Positions 1 to 11,528 of a stretch of 64,000 bases of DNA are shown here, one piece after another. Within the stretch, counting starts at the first letter, position 1. Every line of letters begins with the position of its first letter. The notes under the pieces were generated by a model. That model was given only the letters and a program-made list of their open reading frames with translations. It searched no databases and was not told the DNA's origin. Made by a program: the position numbers and the translations under genes. The DNA is from Lysobacteraceae bacterium (GTDB lineage Bacteria; Pseudomonadota; Gammaproteobacteria; Nevskiales; Nevskiaceae), in assembly GCA_013823855.1 (NCBI GenBank), contig PNMW01000085.1, positions 1-64,000 of the forward strand, given 5' to 3'.

Positions 1-6
1 CGCGCC

Positions 7-288
7 TTACTTCGAGGACTTGAACATCTGCAGCATGCGTTCGGTCACCACGTAGCCGCCGGCGGCATTGCCTGCACCCAGCAGCACGCCGAGGAAGCCG
101 ATGACCTGCTCGGTGACCGTGGTCGCATTGAGCAGCGCGAACAGGGCGCCGACGACGACGATGCCGTGCACGAAGTTGGAACCCGACATCAGCGGCGTGT
201 GCAGGATCGACGGCACCCGGCCGATGATCTCGTAGCCGGTGAAGGCGGCAAGCATGAAGATGTACAGCGCGATGAATCCGGTCAGCAT
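7..288 (-). CDS. pntAB: NAD(P) transhydrogenase subunit alpha part 2 (membrane segment)
   Basis: 93-aa membrane protein (GRVPSILHTPLMSGSNFVHGIVVVGAL...) typical of split-alpha PntAB; directly downstream of pntAA on the same strand. Confidence 0.93.
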   Translation of the reverse strand: MLTGFIALYIFMLAAFTGYEIIGRVPSILHTPLMSGSNFVHGIVVVGALFALLNATTVTEQVIGFLGVLLGAGNAAGGYVVTERMLQMFKSSK

Positions 289-386
289 GTTCTGTCCCCT
301 TTGATGAGTCTCGTCGGGTCGTCCCCGGCGAAACCTAGTTGCCTTTCGATTGGACCGGCCCGGCCATCCGCGGCCGGGCGTCAGGA

Positions 387-1511
387 CTAACCCTCGACCG
401 CCTTCCTGGCCGCTTCGTTCTTGATTTCGCCGGCGTGCGTCAGGCAGCTCTTGGCGATGATCTCGTCGTTCCAGTCCAGTGCGACCGCCTTGTCCTTGAG
501 GAACAGCTCGATCAGGTTGTACTGGTTCTTGGCGTACAGCTCGCTGGCGTGTTCGCCGAGCAGGCTCGGCACGTTCAGCGGCGCGACGATCGACACCTGG
601 CCGACCTGGGTGGTCTCGCCGGGCACGGTGTATTCGGTGTTGCCGCCGCCTTCTGCCGCGAGATCGATGATCACCGCGCCGGCCTTCATGCCGTCGACCT
701 GGGCCTTGGAAATCAGCTTCGGGCTCGGACGGCCCGGGATCGCGGCCGTGGTGATGATGATGTCGGCCGCCTGGATGTGCTTGGTGACCACCGAGGCGAT
801 CTTGGCCTTTTCCTCGTCGGTCAGTTCGCGGGCATAGCCGCCCTGGCCCCGGGCATCGACACCGGTGTCGATGAACTTGGCACCGAGCGATTCGACCTGC
901 TCCTTCACTTCCGGACGCACGTCATAGCCTTCGACACGGGCGCCGATGCGGCGCGCCGTGGCGATCGCCGACAGGCCGGCGACACCGACGCCCATCACCA
1001 GCACCGTGCCCGGCTTGATCGAGCCGGTGGCGAAGGTGGTCATCGGCATCATCCGGGCGATGCTGGTGGCGCCGAGCAGGGCGCCGTAGTAGCCGGCGAG
1101 CGCGGCCTGCGACGACAGCGCGTCCATCGACTGCGCGCGGGTGATGCGCGGCACCAGTTCCATCGCGAAGCAGGTGATCTTCCTGTCGCGCAGGACCTTG
1201 ACCAGCTCCGGTTCCTTGTGGGCGTAGACGAACGACAGCAGGATCGCGCCTTCCTTCATCGCGCCGACCGTCTCCACAGTCGGCGGCTGCACGGCCAGCA
1301 CGAGGTCGGCATCGGATACCAGCCCTTGCGGGTTGGCGGCGAAGGAAACCGTCTTGAACGCCGAATCCGGCAGTTTCACGGCATCGCCCGCCGACGACTG
1401 CATGTGCAGTTCGGCGCCGAGCTTGACCAGCTTGTCGGCGACGACGGGAACCAGCGCGACCCGGCGTTCGTTGGCGCGGGTTTCCTTCAGCACGGCAATT
1501 TTCACCGGCAT
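387..1511 (-). CDS. pntAA: NAD(P) transhydrogenase subunit alpha part 1
   Basis: MPVKIAVLKETRANERRVALVP..., alanine dehydrogenase/PNT fold with GVGVAGLSAIATARRIGA Rossmann motif; ORF-track start at 1766 is probably too long, ATG at 1511 preferred. Confidence 0.93.
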   Translation of the reverse strand: MPVKIAVLKETRANERRVALVPVVADKLVKLGAELHMQSSAGDAVKLPDSAFKTVSFAANPQGLVSDADLVLAVQPPTVETVGAMKEGAILLSFVYAHKEPELVKVLRDRKITCFAMELVPRITRAQSMDALSSQAALAGYYGALLGATSIARMMPMTTFATGSIKPGTVLVMGVGVAGLSAIATARRIGARVEGYDVRPEVKEQVESLGAKFIDTGVDARGQGGYARELTDEEKAKIASVVTKHIQAADIIITTAAIPGRPSPKLISKAQVDGMKAGAVIIDLAAEGGGNTEYTVPGETTQVGQVSIVAPLNVPSLLGEHASELYAKNQYNLIELFLKDKAVALDWNDEIIAKSCLTHAGEIKNEAARKAVEG

Positions 1512-1840
1512 CGACACTTCCTCAAGGCTTAAGGTCACTGGGATCGAGACAGCGCAGCCAGCGGTCGATCGGCGACCGTTCCGGATGCGTTCTGCCTTCA
1601 ACGGCGCGGATAAGGCCTGCAACACGTCGTGAAGCGAGGCGAAGTCTAGCCCAAGGGGTCGGCCTTCACAGCAATTTAATGCTTCACCCCTGGTTGTTTT
1701 GTGGTCGCGGGAACGACGGTCGCGCCGGTCGTCAAGGGGCAATACCGGCCGTTCTGCATCCATCACCGACCCGCGGGCGTAAGGCGCAGGGTCAGGTTCG
1801 GAAGCTCGGGCCGCACCACTACAACAACACGGAGATCCCC

Positions 1841-3412
1841 ATGCTGCTGAAGAGAAACGCGTCCCTGCTGGCGCTTGCGGCCTGCGCCGCCAGCCTGTCA
1901 GCCCAGGCGTCGAGCCACCGAGAAGCCCCGTTCATTGCCCAGAACCCGAGCGTCGACGGTACCGACTTCTACATGTTCAACAGCTACGAACCGGGCCGGG
2001 CCGGGTTCGTCACCCTCATCGCCAACTACAACCCGCTGCAGGATGCCTACGGCGGCCCGAACTACTTCGCGCTGAACCCGCAGGCCTTGTACGAGATCCA
2101 CGTCGACAACAATGCCGACGCGGTCGAGGACCTGACCTTCCAGTTCCGCTTCAGCAACAACTTCCAGCGCATCGTGCTGGACACCGGCGCCGGCCGCAAC
2201 CTGTCGATCCCGCTGATCAACCTGCCGCCGACGGCTGCGACCACGCCGACCCTGAACCGCACCGAGACCTACACGCTGAGCCTGGTCCGCGGCCCGCGCC
2301 GCGGTGCCAACGTGCAGACGGTCAGCAATGCCAGCGGCGGCGGCACGGTGTTCACCAAGCCGGTCGACAACATCGGCACCAAGTCGATTCCCGACTACGC
2401 CGCCTACGCGCGGCAATTCATCTACAGCATCAACATCCCGAGCTGCGCCACGCCGGGTCGGGTCTTCGTCGGCCAGCGTCGCGAAGGCTTCGCCGTCAAC
2501 CTCGGCGAGGTATTCGACCTGGTGAACCTGAACCCGCTGGGCGGCCGCGACGTCAAGGGCAGCGCCACCGCTGACAAGAACATCACCACCCTGGCGCTGG
2601 AAGTGCCGGTCGCCTGCCTCACGGCCTCGGCCACGCAGCCGATCATCGGCGCCTGGACCACCGCATCGCTACGGCAGGCGCGGGTGCTGAACCCGGCACC
2701 GCAGGGTCCGACCACGTCGAGCCCGTCGACGGCGCCGCGCAGCTTCGGCCCCGAAGTCGCCGGTGGCGCCTGGACCCAGGTGTCGCGTCTCGGATCGCCG
2801 CTGGTCAACGAGGTGGTGATCGGCATCGACGACAAGGACCGCTTCAACGCCTCCGAGCCGAAGAACGACGCCCAGTTCGCCGACTACGTCACCCATCCGA
2901 CCCTGCCAGTACTGCTCAACGTGCTGTTCGGCACGGCGGCCAATGTGCCGACAGCGCCGCGTGGCGACATCGTGGCTGCCTTCCTGACCGGTGTCGCCAA
3001 CGTCAACCAGCCGGCCGGCGTGGTCGCCTCGGAAATGCTGCGCCTGAACACGGCGATCGCGGCGACGCCGGCAGCCGCCCAGGTCAACGTCGGTGCGGCG
3101 CTGTGCTTCACCCCGGCCGGCGAACTGCTGCTGACCAACCCGGGCTGCGATCCGGCCGGCTTCCCGAACGGCCGCCGTCCGGGTGACGACGTGGTCGACA
3201 TCGAGCTATCGGTGGTCGAGGGCTTCCTGCTCGGCGCCAACAATCCGAACCGCACCGCCGATGGTGCCTATCAGGTCTATACCGACGGCACGATCCAGGA
3301 CGCGTCGCAGTTCGACACCGTGTTCCCGTATCTGCTGCCGCCGCTGCCGGGCTCGCCGAACGGCGGCAACGGCATCGTCGATCCGGTGTCGACGGCCTCG
3401 GTCCGTCGCTGA
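1841..3412 (+). CDS. DUF4331 domain-containing secreted protein
   Basis: Signal peptide (MLLKRNASLLALAACAASLSAQA) followed by SSHREAPFIAQNPSVDGTDFYMFNSYEPGR, characteristic of DUF4331; start moved from 1679 to 1841. Confidence 0.85.
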   Translation: MLLKRNASLLALAACAASLSAQASSHREAPFIAQNPSVDGTDFYMFNSYEPGRAGFVTLIANYNPLQDAYGGPNYFALNPQALYEIHVDNNADAVEDLTFQFRFSNNFQRIVLDTGAGRNLSIPLINLPPTAATTPTLNRTETYTLSLVRGPRRGANVQTVSNASGGGTVFTKPVDNIGTKSIPDYAAYARQFIYSINIPSCATPGRVFVGQRREGFAVNLGEVFDLVNLNPLGGRDVKGSATADKNITTLALEVPVACLTASATQPIIGAWTTASLRQARVLNPAPQGPTTSSPSTAPRSFGPEVAGGAWTQVSRLGSPLVNEVVIGIDDKDRFNASEPKNDAQFADYVTHPTLPVLLNVLFGTAANVPTAPRGDIVAAFLTGVANVNQPAGVVASEMLRLNTAIAATPAAAQVNVGAALCFTPAGELLLTNPGCDPAGFPNGRRPGDDVVDIELSVVEGFLLGANNPNRTADGAYQVYTDGTIQDASQFDTVFPYLLPPLPGSPNGGNGIVDPVSTASVRR

Positions 3413-3434
3413 TCACCGCGCGAGGATCCCGACC

Positions 3435-3689
3435 ATGAACAAGACCCTGATCGCCCTGCTGCTGGCGACCAGCGTGCTCGCCGCCTGCGATGGCGGCAAT
3501 GACACGCCGGTCACGCCTCCGCCACCGCCGCCGCCGGGCCCGACCGGCCCCGCCGGCCCGGCACTTGCCGACGTTGTCCTCGGCCTGTTCCGGACCACCA
3601 GCGAAACGGCGCTGCCGATCGACATCAATGATCTTGATATCGACGACACCAGTGAAGAACCGACCCTGTACGACAGCCTGCTGATCTGA
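3435..3689 (+). CDS. small proline/glycine-rich lipoprotein
   Basis: Lipobox LAAC followed by PPPPPPPGPTGPAGPA and an acidic C-terminus; 22 nt downstream of the DUF4331 gene. Confidence 0.6.
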   Translation: MNKTLIALLLATSVLAACDGGNDTPVTPPPPPPPGPTGPAGPALADVVLGLFRTTSETALPIDINDLDIDDTSEEPTLYDSLLI

Positions 3690-3711
3690 TCCGGCGAACC
3701 CCGCCGTGACG

Positions 3712-3740
3712 AAAAAGCCCCGCGACCTGCGGGGCTTTTT
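3712..3740. terminator. bidirectional intrinsic terminator
   Basis: AAAAAGCCCCGCGACCTGCGGGGCTTTTT between convergent genes. Confidence 0.9.
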
Positions 3741-3757
3741 CGTGGTCCGGCCGCGGC

Positions 3758-4831
3758 TCAGTGGGTGACCGGCTTGCGCCCGTCCTGCACGGCCGGCGGC
3801 AGTGCCGGCGCGGCGCCGGCCGGCTTGAACGACCAGGCGAAGCTGACCTTGGCGTTGCCGGCGAACTGGCCCTGCACCGTGTAGTCGCCGTCGAGCGGCG
3901 CGTTGAGCGGCAGGGTGACGGCGGCCTTGAAGCTGTCGGCCGGCGTGGCGCGCAGCTTTTCGCTGGTCCAGTTCAGCACTTCGAACGGCGGCGGCAGCGG
4001 CACCGATTCGGTCGGCATCGCCAGGCCGCTGCGGCTCATCACCGAGGTGCCGGGCGGCGATGGCAGGAACAGGTTCTCGACGAACACGCCGCCGTGCAGC
4101 GTGTCGACGGTGACGATGTATTTCTCGCAGAGGGTCTTCTGGTCGTCCTCGCTGCCGGCGGTGTCGGCGGTGCGGCTCAACGCGTACGGTTCGAGCTTCT
4201 TCTTGTCGCGATCGAAGGCGCGCGTGCCCTTGACCTGCACGTCGTACTTGACGCGGATCGCGATCGGGCAATTGGCGTAGCCGAAGAAGTACAGGTAGCG
4301 CGGCACGTCGGCGATGCCCGGCGCGGCGAGGAACTCCTCCAGCTCGTCGCGGCTATTGGCCCTCATCGCGTTGAGCGCGGCCAGCCGCTCGACCGCTCGG
4401 TTGTTGCACTCGTAGCTGTCGAAACAGAACACCCCGGCCTTCTGGTAGCGCTCGGCGAGCGCCTCGGCGGCCTCGACGCTGTCCGGCAGCTTGCCGCCAT
4501 TGATCGCCTTCAGCGCGTTCAGGCCGCGGCGCGCGTAGTACTGCGGCTTGATTTCCAGCCGCTGCGCCTGATCGAGATCGAGCAGGTTGTCGCTGTACAG
4601 CACGCCGTCGGAGCGCAGCGAGGTGCGTACGACGTATTCCTGCCGGGTGCTCGCCTCGGTGGCCTGCGCGCCGTTCTTCCAGCTCTGCTGGCCGTCGACC
4701 GTCAGCCGGAACTCGAACACCCGTTCGAGGGCTTTCGGCGGCAGCGGCGCCGGCTTCGCAGCAGCCGGGGCAGCGCCCAGCGGGGTGGCGGTCAGCACCA
4801 GCACGGTGGCTGCAATCAGGCTGTGGCGCAT
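3758..4831 (-). CDS. conserved periplasmic protein of unknown function
   Basis: Signal peptide MRHSLIAATVLVLTATPLGAAPAAA; 357 aa; no recognised domain. Confidence 0.7.
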   Translation of the reverse strand: MRHSLIAATVLVLTATPLGAAPAAAKPAPLPPKALERVFEFRLTVDGQQSWKNGAQATEASTRQEYVVRTSLRSDGVLYSDNLLDLDQAQRLEIKPQYYARRGLNALKAINGGKLPDSVEAAEALAERYQKAGVFCFDSYECNNRAVERLAALNAMRANSRDELEEFLAAPGIADVPRYLYFFGYANCPIAIRVKYDVQVKGTRAFDRDKKKLEPYALSRTADTAGSEDDQKTLCEKYIVTVDTLHGGVFVENLFLPSPPGTSVMSRSGLAMPTESVPLPPPFEVLNWTSEKLRATPADSFKAAVTLPLNAPLDGDYTVQGQFAGNAKVSFAWSFKPAGAAPALPPAVQDGRKPVTH

Positions 4832-4859
4832 GGTGGCGGCGGGCTCGGATCGCGAAGGG

Positions 4860-5891
4860 TCAGGGAGCAGCGGTGCCGGCTGCCGGGGCAGCCGGTGTCG
4901 GTGCGCTTGCGGGGGCGGACTTCGGTCGGGCCAGGCTCAAGGCCACCCGGAAGCCGAGGCCGTCGCTGTAGTTGCTGGCCGGGTCGGCATCGCGGTTCGA
5001 CAGCCGCAGCGACGTCGAGCCATTGCCCCAGCCGCCGCCGCGATTGACCCGCTTGGCGCAGGTGCCGTCGCTGCCCGGCTCCAGCCAGGCGCGGCCGTCG
5101 GTCGGGGCGCCGGTGTAATCGGGATGCCAGCAGTCCTCGACCCACTCCCAGACGTTGCCCTGCATGTCGTGCACGCCCCAGGCATTGGGCGGGAAGCTGC
5201 CGACCGGCGCGGTCTGCGCGAAGCCGTCGTTGCAGGTGATCGCCCAGTACAGCTCGGGGAAGCGCTCGCGGGCGCTCTGGTCGAGGGCGTTGGCGTACTG
5301 GCAGGTCACGGTGTCGACCTGGCCCCAGTTCCATGTGAAGTTGGCGGTGGCGCTGGCGCGCGCCGCGTATTCCCACTCGGCTTCGGTCGGCAGCCGGTAT
5401 GGCCGGCCGGTACGGACCTTCAGCCAGGCGACATAGGCCTTGGCCTGATGCCAGGACACGCCGACCACCGGATGGCGCGCGCCGGCCTCGCCCGCTGCCG
5501 GCTGCACCTGCGCTTCGCTGCAGGCGCCGGCCTCGACGCAGGCCTGGTACTCGCCGCGGGTGATTTCGTAGCGGCCGATCGCGAACGGCGCGATGGTGAC
5601 GTCGTGGATCGGCCGTTCGTAGGGCTGGCCGCTGCCGATGGCATCGCCCATCGCGTAGCGGCCGCCGCGGAACGAGGTCATTTCCGGCGTGTCCGGGCAG
5701 TGCCGGAAATAGCTGATGCGGCGATCGGCGGAACGCGTGCGGGTGGTGCTGCAGCCGGCGGCCGATGCCTCGTCGCCAGCGGCGGCTGCCGTCTTGGCCG
5801 GTACGGGTGCCGGTGCGACCGGGGCAGCGTCGGCGCTGGCGATCAGCATCAGCAGGGCGGACGGGATCAATGCGGTGAGCAGGCGGGTCAC
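4860..5891 (-). CDS. SUMF1/formylglycine-generating-enzyme-fold secreted protein
   Basis: FRGGRYAMGD...RPIHDVTIAPFAIGRYEITRGEYQAC...LPTEAEWEYAARA...WGVHDMQGNVWEWVEDCW...GFRVALS; GTG start overlaps the stop of the upstream gene (GTGA). Confidence 0.85.
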   Translation of the reverse strand: MTRLLTALIPSALLMLIASADAAPVAPAPVPAKTAAAAGDEASAAGCSTTRTRSADRRISYFRHCPDTPEMTSFRGGRYAMGDAIGSGQPYERPIHDVTIAPFAIGRYEITRGEYQACVEAGACSEAQVQPAAGEAGARHPVVGVSWHQAKAYVAWLKVRTGRPYRLPTEAEWEYAARASATANFTWNWGQVDTVTCQYANALDQSARERFPELYWAITCNDGFAQTAPVGSFPPNAWGVHDMQGNVWEWVEDCWHPDYTGAPTDGRAWLEPGSDGTCAKRVNRGGGWGNGSTSLRLSNRDADPASNYSDGLGFRVALSLARPKSAPASAPTPAAPAAGTAAP

Positions 5892-6559
5892 GGGGTGAAC
5901 TCGATCTCGATGGAGCCATCGGCGGTCTTGGCCTCGATCAGCGACAGCGGCTGGCTTTTCCAGATCGCCTTGCGCACCGACTCTTCGAGGTCGTACTCGC
6001 CGCACTTGTTCAGGAACTCGACGCCGATGATCCGGCCGCCGGCCCGATAGTCGATCCGGATCAGGCACCTGAAGTTCCGTGGCCGCCGGGCTGGCGGCAG
6101 CCAGTTGTCGCGGAAGCGGCCGATCAGCGACTCCTCCGGGGTTTCCACCGGCGGCACCGGCGGTGCCGGCGTCGGCGTCTGGGTCGAGGCGCCGGCCGGC
6201 TTCGCCGGTGCCGGCTGCGGCTTGGTCGCCGGTTGCGGGGTGGTCTTCGGCTTGGCCGGAACCGGGGTCGGCAGCAGGGTCGGCGCCGGCACCAGCTTGG
6301 CGATTTCCTTCGGCGGGGTCGGCGGCTTCGGCGTCGGCAGGCTCGGCGGCACGACCACCTTCGGTGCCGGCACCGGCGATGGTGGCGCCATCACGATCTG
6401 GATCGACTTCGGCAGGTTCGAGGCCGGCGCGCCGCGCTGCGGTGCCCGGAAACTGGTGATCAGCAGGCCGATCAGCAGCGCATGGACGGCCAGCGACGAG
6501 GTCGCGCTCCACCAGCGCGACGGCTCGTCGCCGTGATGGCTGCGGGTTGAAGTGCTCAC
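5888..6559 (-). CDS. TonB/TolA-like energy transducer (proline-rich linker)
   Basis: Single N-terminal TM (SLAVHALLIGLLITSF), long P/K-rich linker, C-terminal TonB-like domain (FRCLIRIDYRAGGRIIGVEFLNKCGEYDLEESVRKAIWKSQPL); GTG start at 6559 preferred. Confidence 0.75.
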   Translation of the reverse strand: MSTSTRSHHGDEPSRWWSATSSLAVHALLIGLLITSFRAPQRGAPASNLPKSIQIVMAPPSPVPAPKVVVPPSLPTPKPPTPPKEIAKLVPAPTLLPTPVPAKPKTTPQPATKPQPAPAKPAGASTQTPTPAPPVPPVETPEESLIGRFRDNWLPPARRPRNFRCLIRIDYRAGGRIIGVEFLNKCGEYDLEESVRKAIWKSQPLSLIEAKTADGSIEIEFTP

Positions 6560-6878
6560 ACGCGTGCGCCGTTCAGGATCGGGGGCGGACCGGACGGTCG
6601 GCGGGCTCGGCGCGGCCGGCGCCGACCGTGACCGCGCAACCCCCGCACACCGATCCCGGCCGCGTCCGCGCGCGCTGCGCATGCGCGGCCGACGGGGCAA
6701 CGGGAGGCCGAACCGCGATGGCGGCGAGGCGGGGGCGGGCGGGGCGAGCGATCATCGGACTCCTCATGTCGTGAGCTCAGTTTTGTGCAGCGAGCCTACA
6801 ACAGATGCGGTCCGGCTTCCGGCGCCGACCCCCGATCGAAAGTCTGGCCGGTGCTGCTGACGAATGCCGCTGCCGGTG

Positions 6879-8756
<1,878 letters not shown>

Positions 8757-8945
8757 GGAAGCACGGCTCGAAGCGGAGATCGGAGCGGGATTGTACGGGG
8801 CCGCAGGCGGGGCGATCCGGAATCGCTGCGGCATCACCCTGCAGGGCTGGGCCGTACTGCGCCCGACGGGCATTCGCGACTAATCTGCAAACCTCTACTG
8901 GACTGCCCCCTTCGCGTCGCGCCGACCGGCGTCACGCCCGCCGAC

Positions 8946-10352
8946 ATGACGCTCTACAAGCGCTACGCAGACGAACTCGCGCACCTGATCGCCCAGGGCA
9001 CGCTGCGCGTAGACGAGCGCCTGCCGTCGGTGCGCGAGGCCAGCCGGCGGCGCGGCCTCAGCGAGATGACCGTGCTGCGCGCCTACCACCGCCTGGAAGC
9101 GCGCGGCCTGATCGTGGCGCGACCGCGCTCCGGCTATTTCGTCCAGGCCCAGCGGCAGCGGCTGCTGCCGAAGCCGCAGCTGTCGGCGCCGCCGCCGCTG
9201 GCGACGGCGGTCGACAAGGGCGAGCAGATCCACGCGCTGCTGTCGGCGATCCGCCAGCCGCGGATCGTGCCGCTGGGCTCGGCGTTTCCCAGTCCGCGGC
9301 TGCTGCCGCTGAAGGCGCTGCACGGCGCGCTGAACCGCAGCGTGCGGCGGCTCGATCCACTGCGGACGGTGATCGACCTGTCGCCCGGTAATCCGGAACT
9401 GCGGCGGCTGATCGCGCTGCGCTATCGCGGCGACGGCATCGCCATCGATGCCGACGATCTGGTGATCACCGACGGCGCGCTGGAAGCGCTGAACCTGTGC
9501 CTGCAGGCGGTGACCCGGCCGGGCGACACGGTGATCCTGGAATCGCCGACTTTCTACGCCGCGCTGCAGGCGCTGGAACGCCTGCACCTGAAAGCCGTGG
9601 AAGTGCCGACCGATCCGGAAACCGGCATCGATCTCGATGCCCTCGACACCGCTGTCCGCCGTCACCGGCCGGCAGCCGTCTGGCTGATGACCAGCTTCCA
9701 GAACCCGCTCGGCGCCTCCGTGCCGGAATGGCGCCGGCAGGCGCTGGTGCAGCTGCTGGCCGGCCACGGCGTGCCGCTGATCGAGGACGACGTCTACGGC
9801 GAGCTGTACTACGGCGCCACCCGGCCGAAGCCGGCCAAGGCCTGCGATGCCGAAGGCCTGGTGCTGCATTGCGCCTCGTTCTCGAAGTGCCTGGCACCGG
9901 GCTACCGGATCGGCTGGGCGGCCCCGGGGCGCTGGACCGCGGCGGTCGAACGACTGAAGCTCGGCAGCAGCCTGTCGGCGGCGGTGCCGTCGCAGCTGGC
10001 GCTGGTCGACTACCTCGCGGGCGGCAACTACAGCCGTCACCTGCGCCAGCTGCGCGACACGCTGAGCAGCGCGCGCGACGCGATGATCGAGGCGATCCAG
10101 CTGCACTTTCCGCCCGGCACCCGGGTCACCCGGCCGGACGGCGGCTACTTCCTGTGGCTGGAACTGCCGGGCGACATCGATACCCGGGCGCTGCAGCAGG
10201 CGGCACTGGCGCGCGACATCAGCCTGGCGCCGGGCGCGCTGTTCTCGGCGCGCGAGGATTTCCGCCATTGCCTGCGCATCAACTACGGCCACCCGGACGA
10301 TCCGCGGGTGCTGCCGGCGATCGCCACGCTGGGCGCCCTGCTCGCCGGCTGA
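8946..10352 (+). CDS. MocR-family transcriptional regulator (GntR wHTH + PLP aminotransferase-like domain)
   Basis: N-terminal GntR HTH (LPSVREASRRRGLSEMTVLRAYHRLEARGLIVARPRSGYFV) and class-I aminotransferase fold with SFSKCLAPGYRIGW. Confidence 0.92.
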   Translation: MTLYKRYADELAHLIAQGTLRVDERLPSVREASRRRGLSEMTVLRAYHRLEARGLIVARPRSGYFVQAQRQRLLPKPQLSAPPPLATAVDKGEQIHALLSAIRQPRIVPLGSAFPSPRLLPLKALHGALNRSVRRLDPLRTVIDLSPGNPELRRLIALRYRGDGIAIDADDLVITDGALEALNLCLQAVTRPGDTVILESPTFYAALQALERLHLKAVEVPTDPETGIDLDALDTAVRRHRPAAVWLMTSFQNPLGASVPEWRRQALVQLLAGHGVPLIEDDVYGELYYGATRPKPAKACDAEGLVLHCASFSKCLAPGYRIGWAAPGRWTAAVERLKLGSSLSAAVPSQLALVDYLAGGNYSRHLRQLRDTLSSARDAMIEAIQLHFPPGTRVTRPDGGYFLWLELPGDIDTRALQQAALARDISLAPGALFSAREDFRHCLRINYGHPDDPRVLPAIATLGALLAG

Positions 10353-10362
10353 AGGCGCGCGG

Positions 10363-10596
10363 TCAGAGGAAGCGCAGTGCCAGCTGGGCGGCGGCGACGA
10401 ACAGTCCGACGACGACGCCGGTCAGCAGGAAGCCGACGGCCACGAACTGCAGCGGCCGGCCGAGCGTGAAGTCGCGCAGCCGGTTGCGGTGGCTCTGCAC
10501 GCCGAAGAACGACCAGGCCACGCTCTGCACCACCTGCAGCAGGCTGAGGCCCTGGGTCGGTGCCGGGGGCGGCTTGGAAACGGCGGGGCTGGACAT
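10363..10596 (-). CDS. DUF2970 small membrane protein
   Basis: LLQVVQSVAWSFFGVQSHRNRLRDFTLGRPLQFVAVGFLLTGVVVGLFVAAAQ. Confidence 0.85.
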   Translation of the reverse strand: MSSPAVSKPPPAPTQGLSLLQVVQSVAWSFFGVQSHRNRLRDFTLGRPLQFVAVGFLLTGVVVGLFVAAAQLALRFL

Positions 10597-10757
10597 CGAA
10601 CGCGCTCCTTCTGGGACGAGGCCTGCAGCTTCCGCTCGCGGCGGCAGCCAGCCAAGCACCAGATCGGCCGCGAAAATCGAGGACAGGCCGGCGCCGCCGC
10701 TGTCCTGCATCTGCAGCCGGCAACTGCCGGTACCGATGGCCGGCGCGATGCTGCACC

Positions 10758-11528
10758 ATGGCGGCCCGCCCGAAGCTCAAGTCCGTCCCGCTGATGCGCT
10801 GCCCCGACCGCCGACCCCGTTCCGCATCCCGCTGGCTGGCCGCAGCGGCCTTGCTGCTGCTCAGCCTGCCCGCCGCCATGCCGCTGCGGGCCGACGAGGC
10901 CGCGCCGCCGGCCGACTGGGGCGACCGCCTCAAGGCCTGCGCCGCCTGTCATGGCGACGAGGGCCGCACGGTCGGCGACGACTACTACCCGTCGATTGCC
11001 GGCAAGCCGGCGCGCTACCTGTACAACCAGCTGGTCAGCTTCCGCGATGGCCGCCGCCAGCACCGGGTGATGGCCTCGATGCTCGGCGTGCTGTCGGACC
11101 GCTACCTCGGCGAGATCGCCACCTGGTACGCCGCCCAGCCGCACGCGAAGCAGCCGGCGTTCGAGGGCGCGACCGCCGGACAGCTGGCGATCGGCGAACG
11201 GCTGACCGTGGCCGGCGATTCCAGCCGCAACATCCCGCCGTGCCAGGACTGCCACGGCGAGCGGCTGACCGGCGTGCAGCCGTCGATTCCCGGACTCCGG
11301 GGTCTGCCGAGCCGTTATCTCGACGCCCAGATCAGCGCCTGGAAGCAGGGCCAGCGGCAGGCGGCGGCACCCGATTGCATGGGCAGGATCGCCCGCAGCC
11401 TGACGGCCGCCGAAATCACCGCGATCAGCGCCTGGCTGGCCAGCCAGCCGTATCCGGCGGACGCGCAGCCGGCCGGCCGCCTGCCGCACGATGAACTCCC
11501 GATCGACTGCGGCGGGGTGCTGCCATGA
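10758..11528 (+). CDS. di-heme cytochrome c (c4-like)
   Basis: Signal peptide; CAACH and CQDCH heme motifs. Confidence 0.88.
   Translation: MAARPKLKSVPLMRCPDRRPRSASRWLAAAALLLLSLPAAMPLRADEAAPPADWGDRLKACAACHGDEGRTVGDDYYPSIAGKPARYLYNQLVSFRDGRRQHRVMASMLGVLSDRYLGEIATWYAAQPHAKQPAFEGATAGQLAIGERLTVAGDSSRNIPPCQDCHGERLTGVQPSIPGLRGLPSRYLDAQISAWKQGQRQAAAPDCMGRIARSLTAAEITAISAWLASQPYPADAQPAGRLPHDELPIDCGGVLP

Noticed and set aside
339-1532. 397-aa plus-strand ORF
   Set aside because: Antisense to pntAA.
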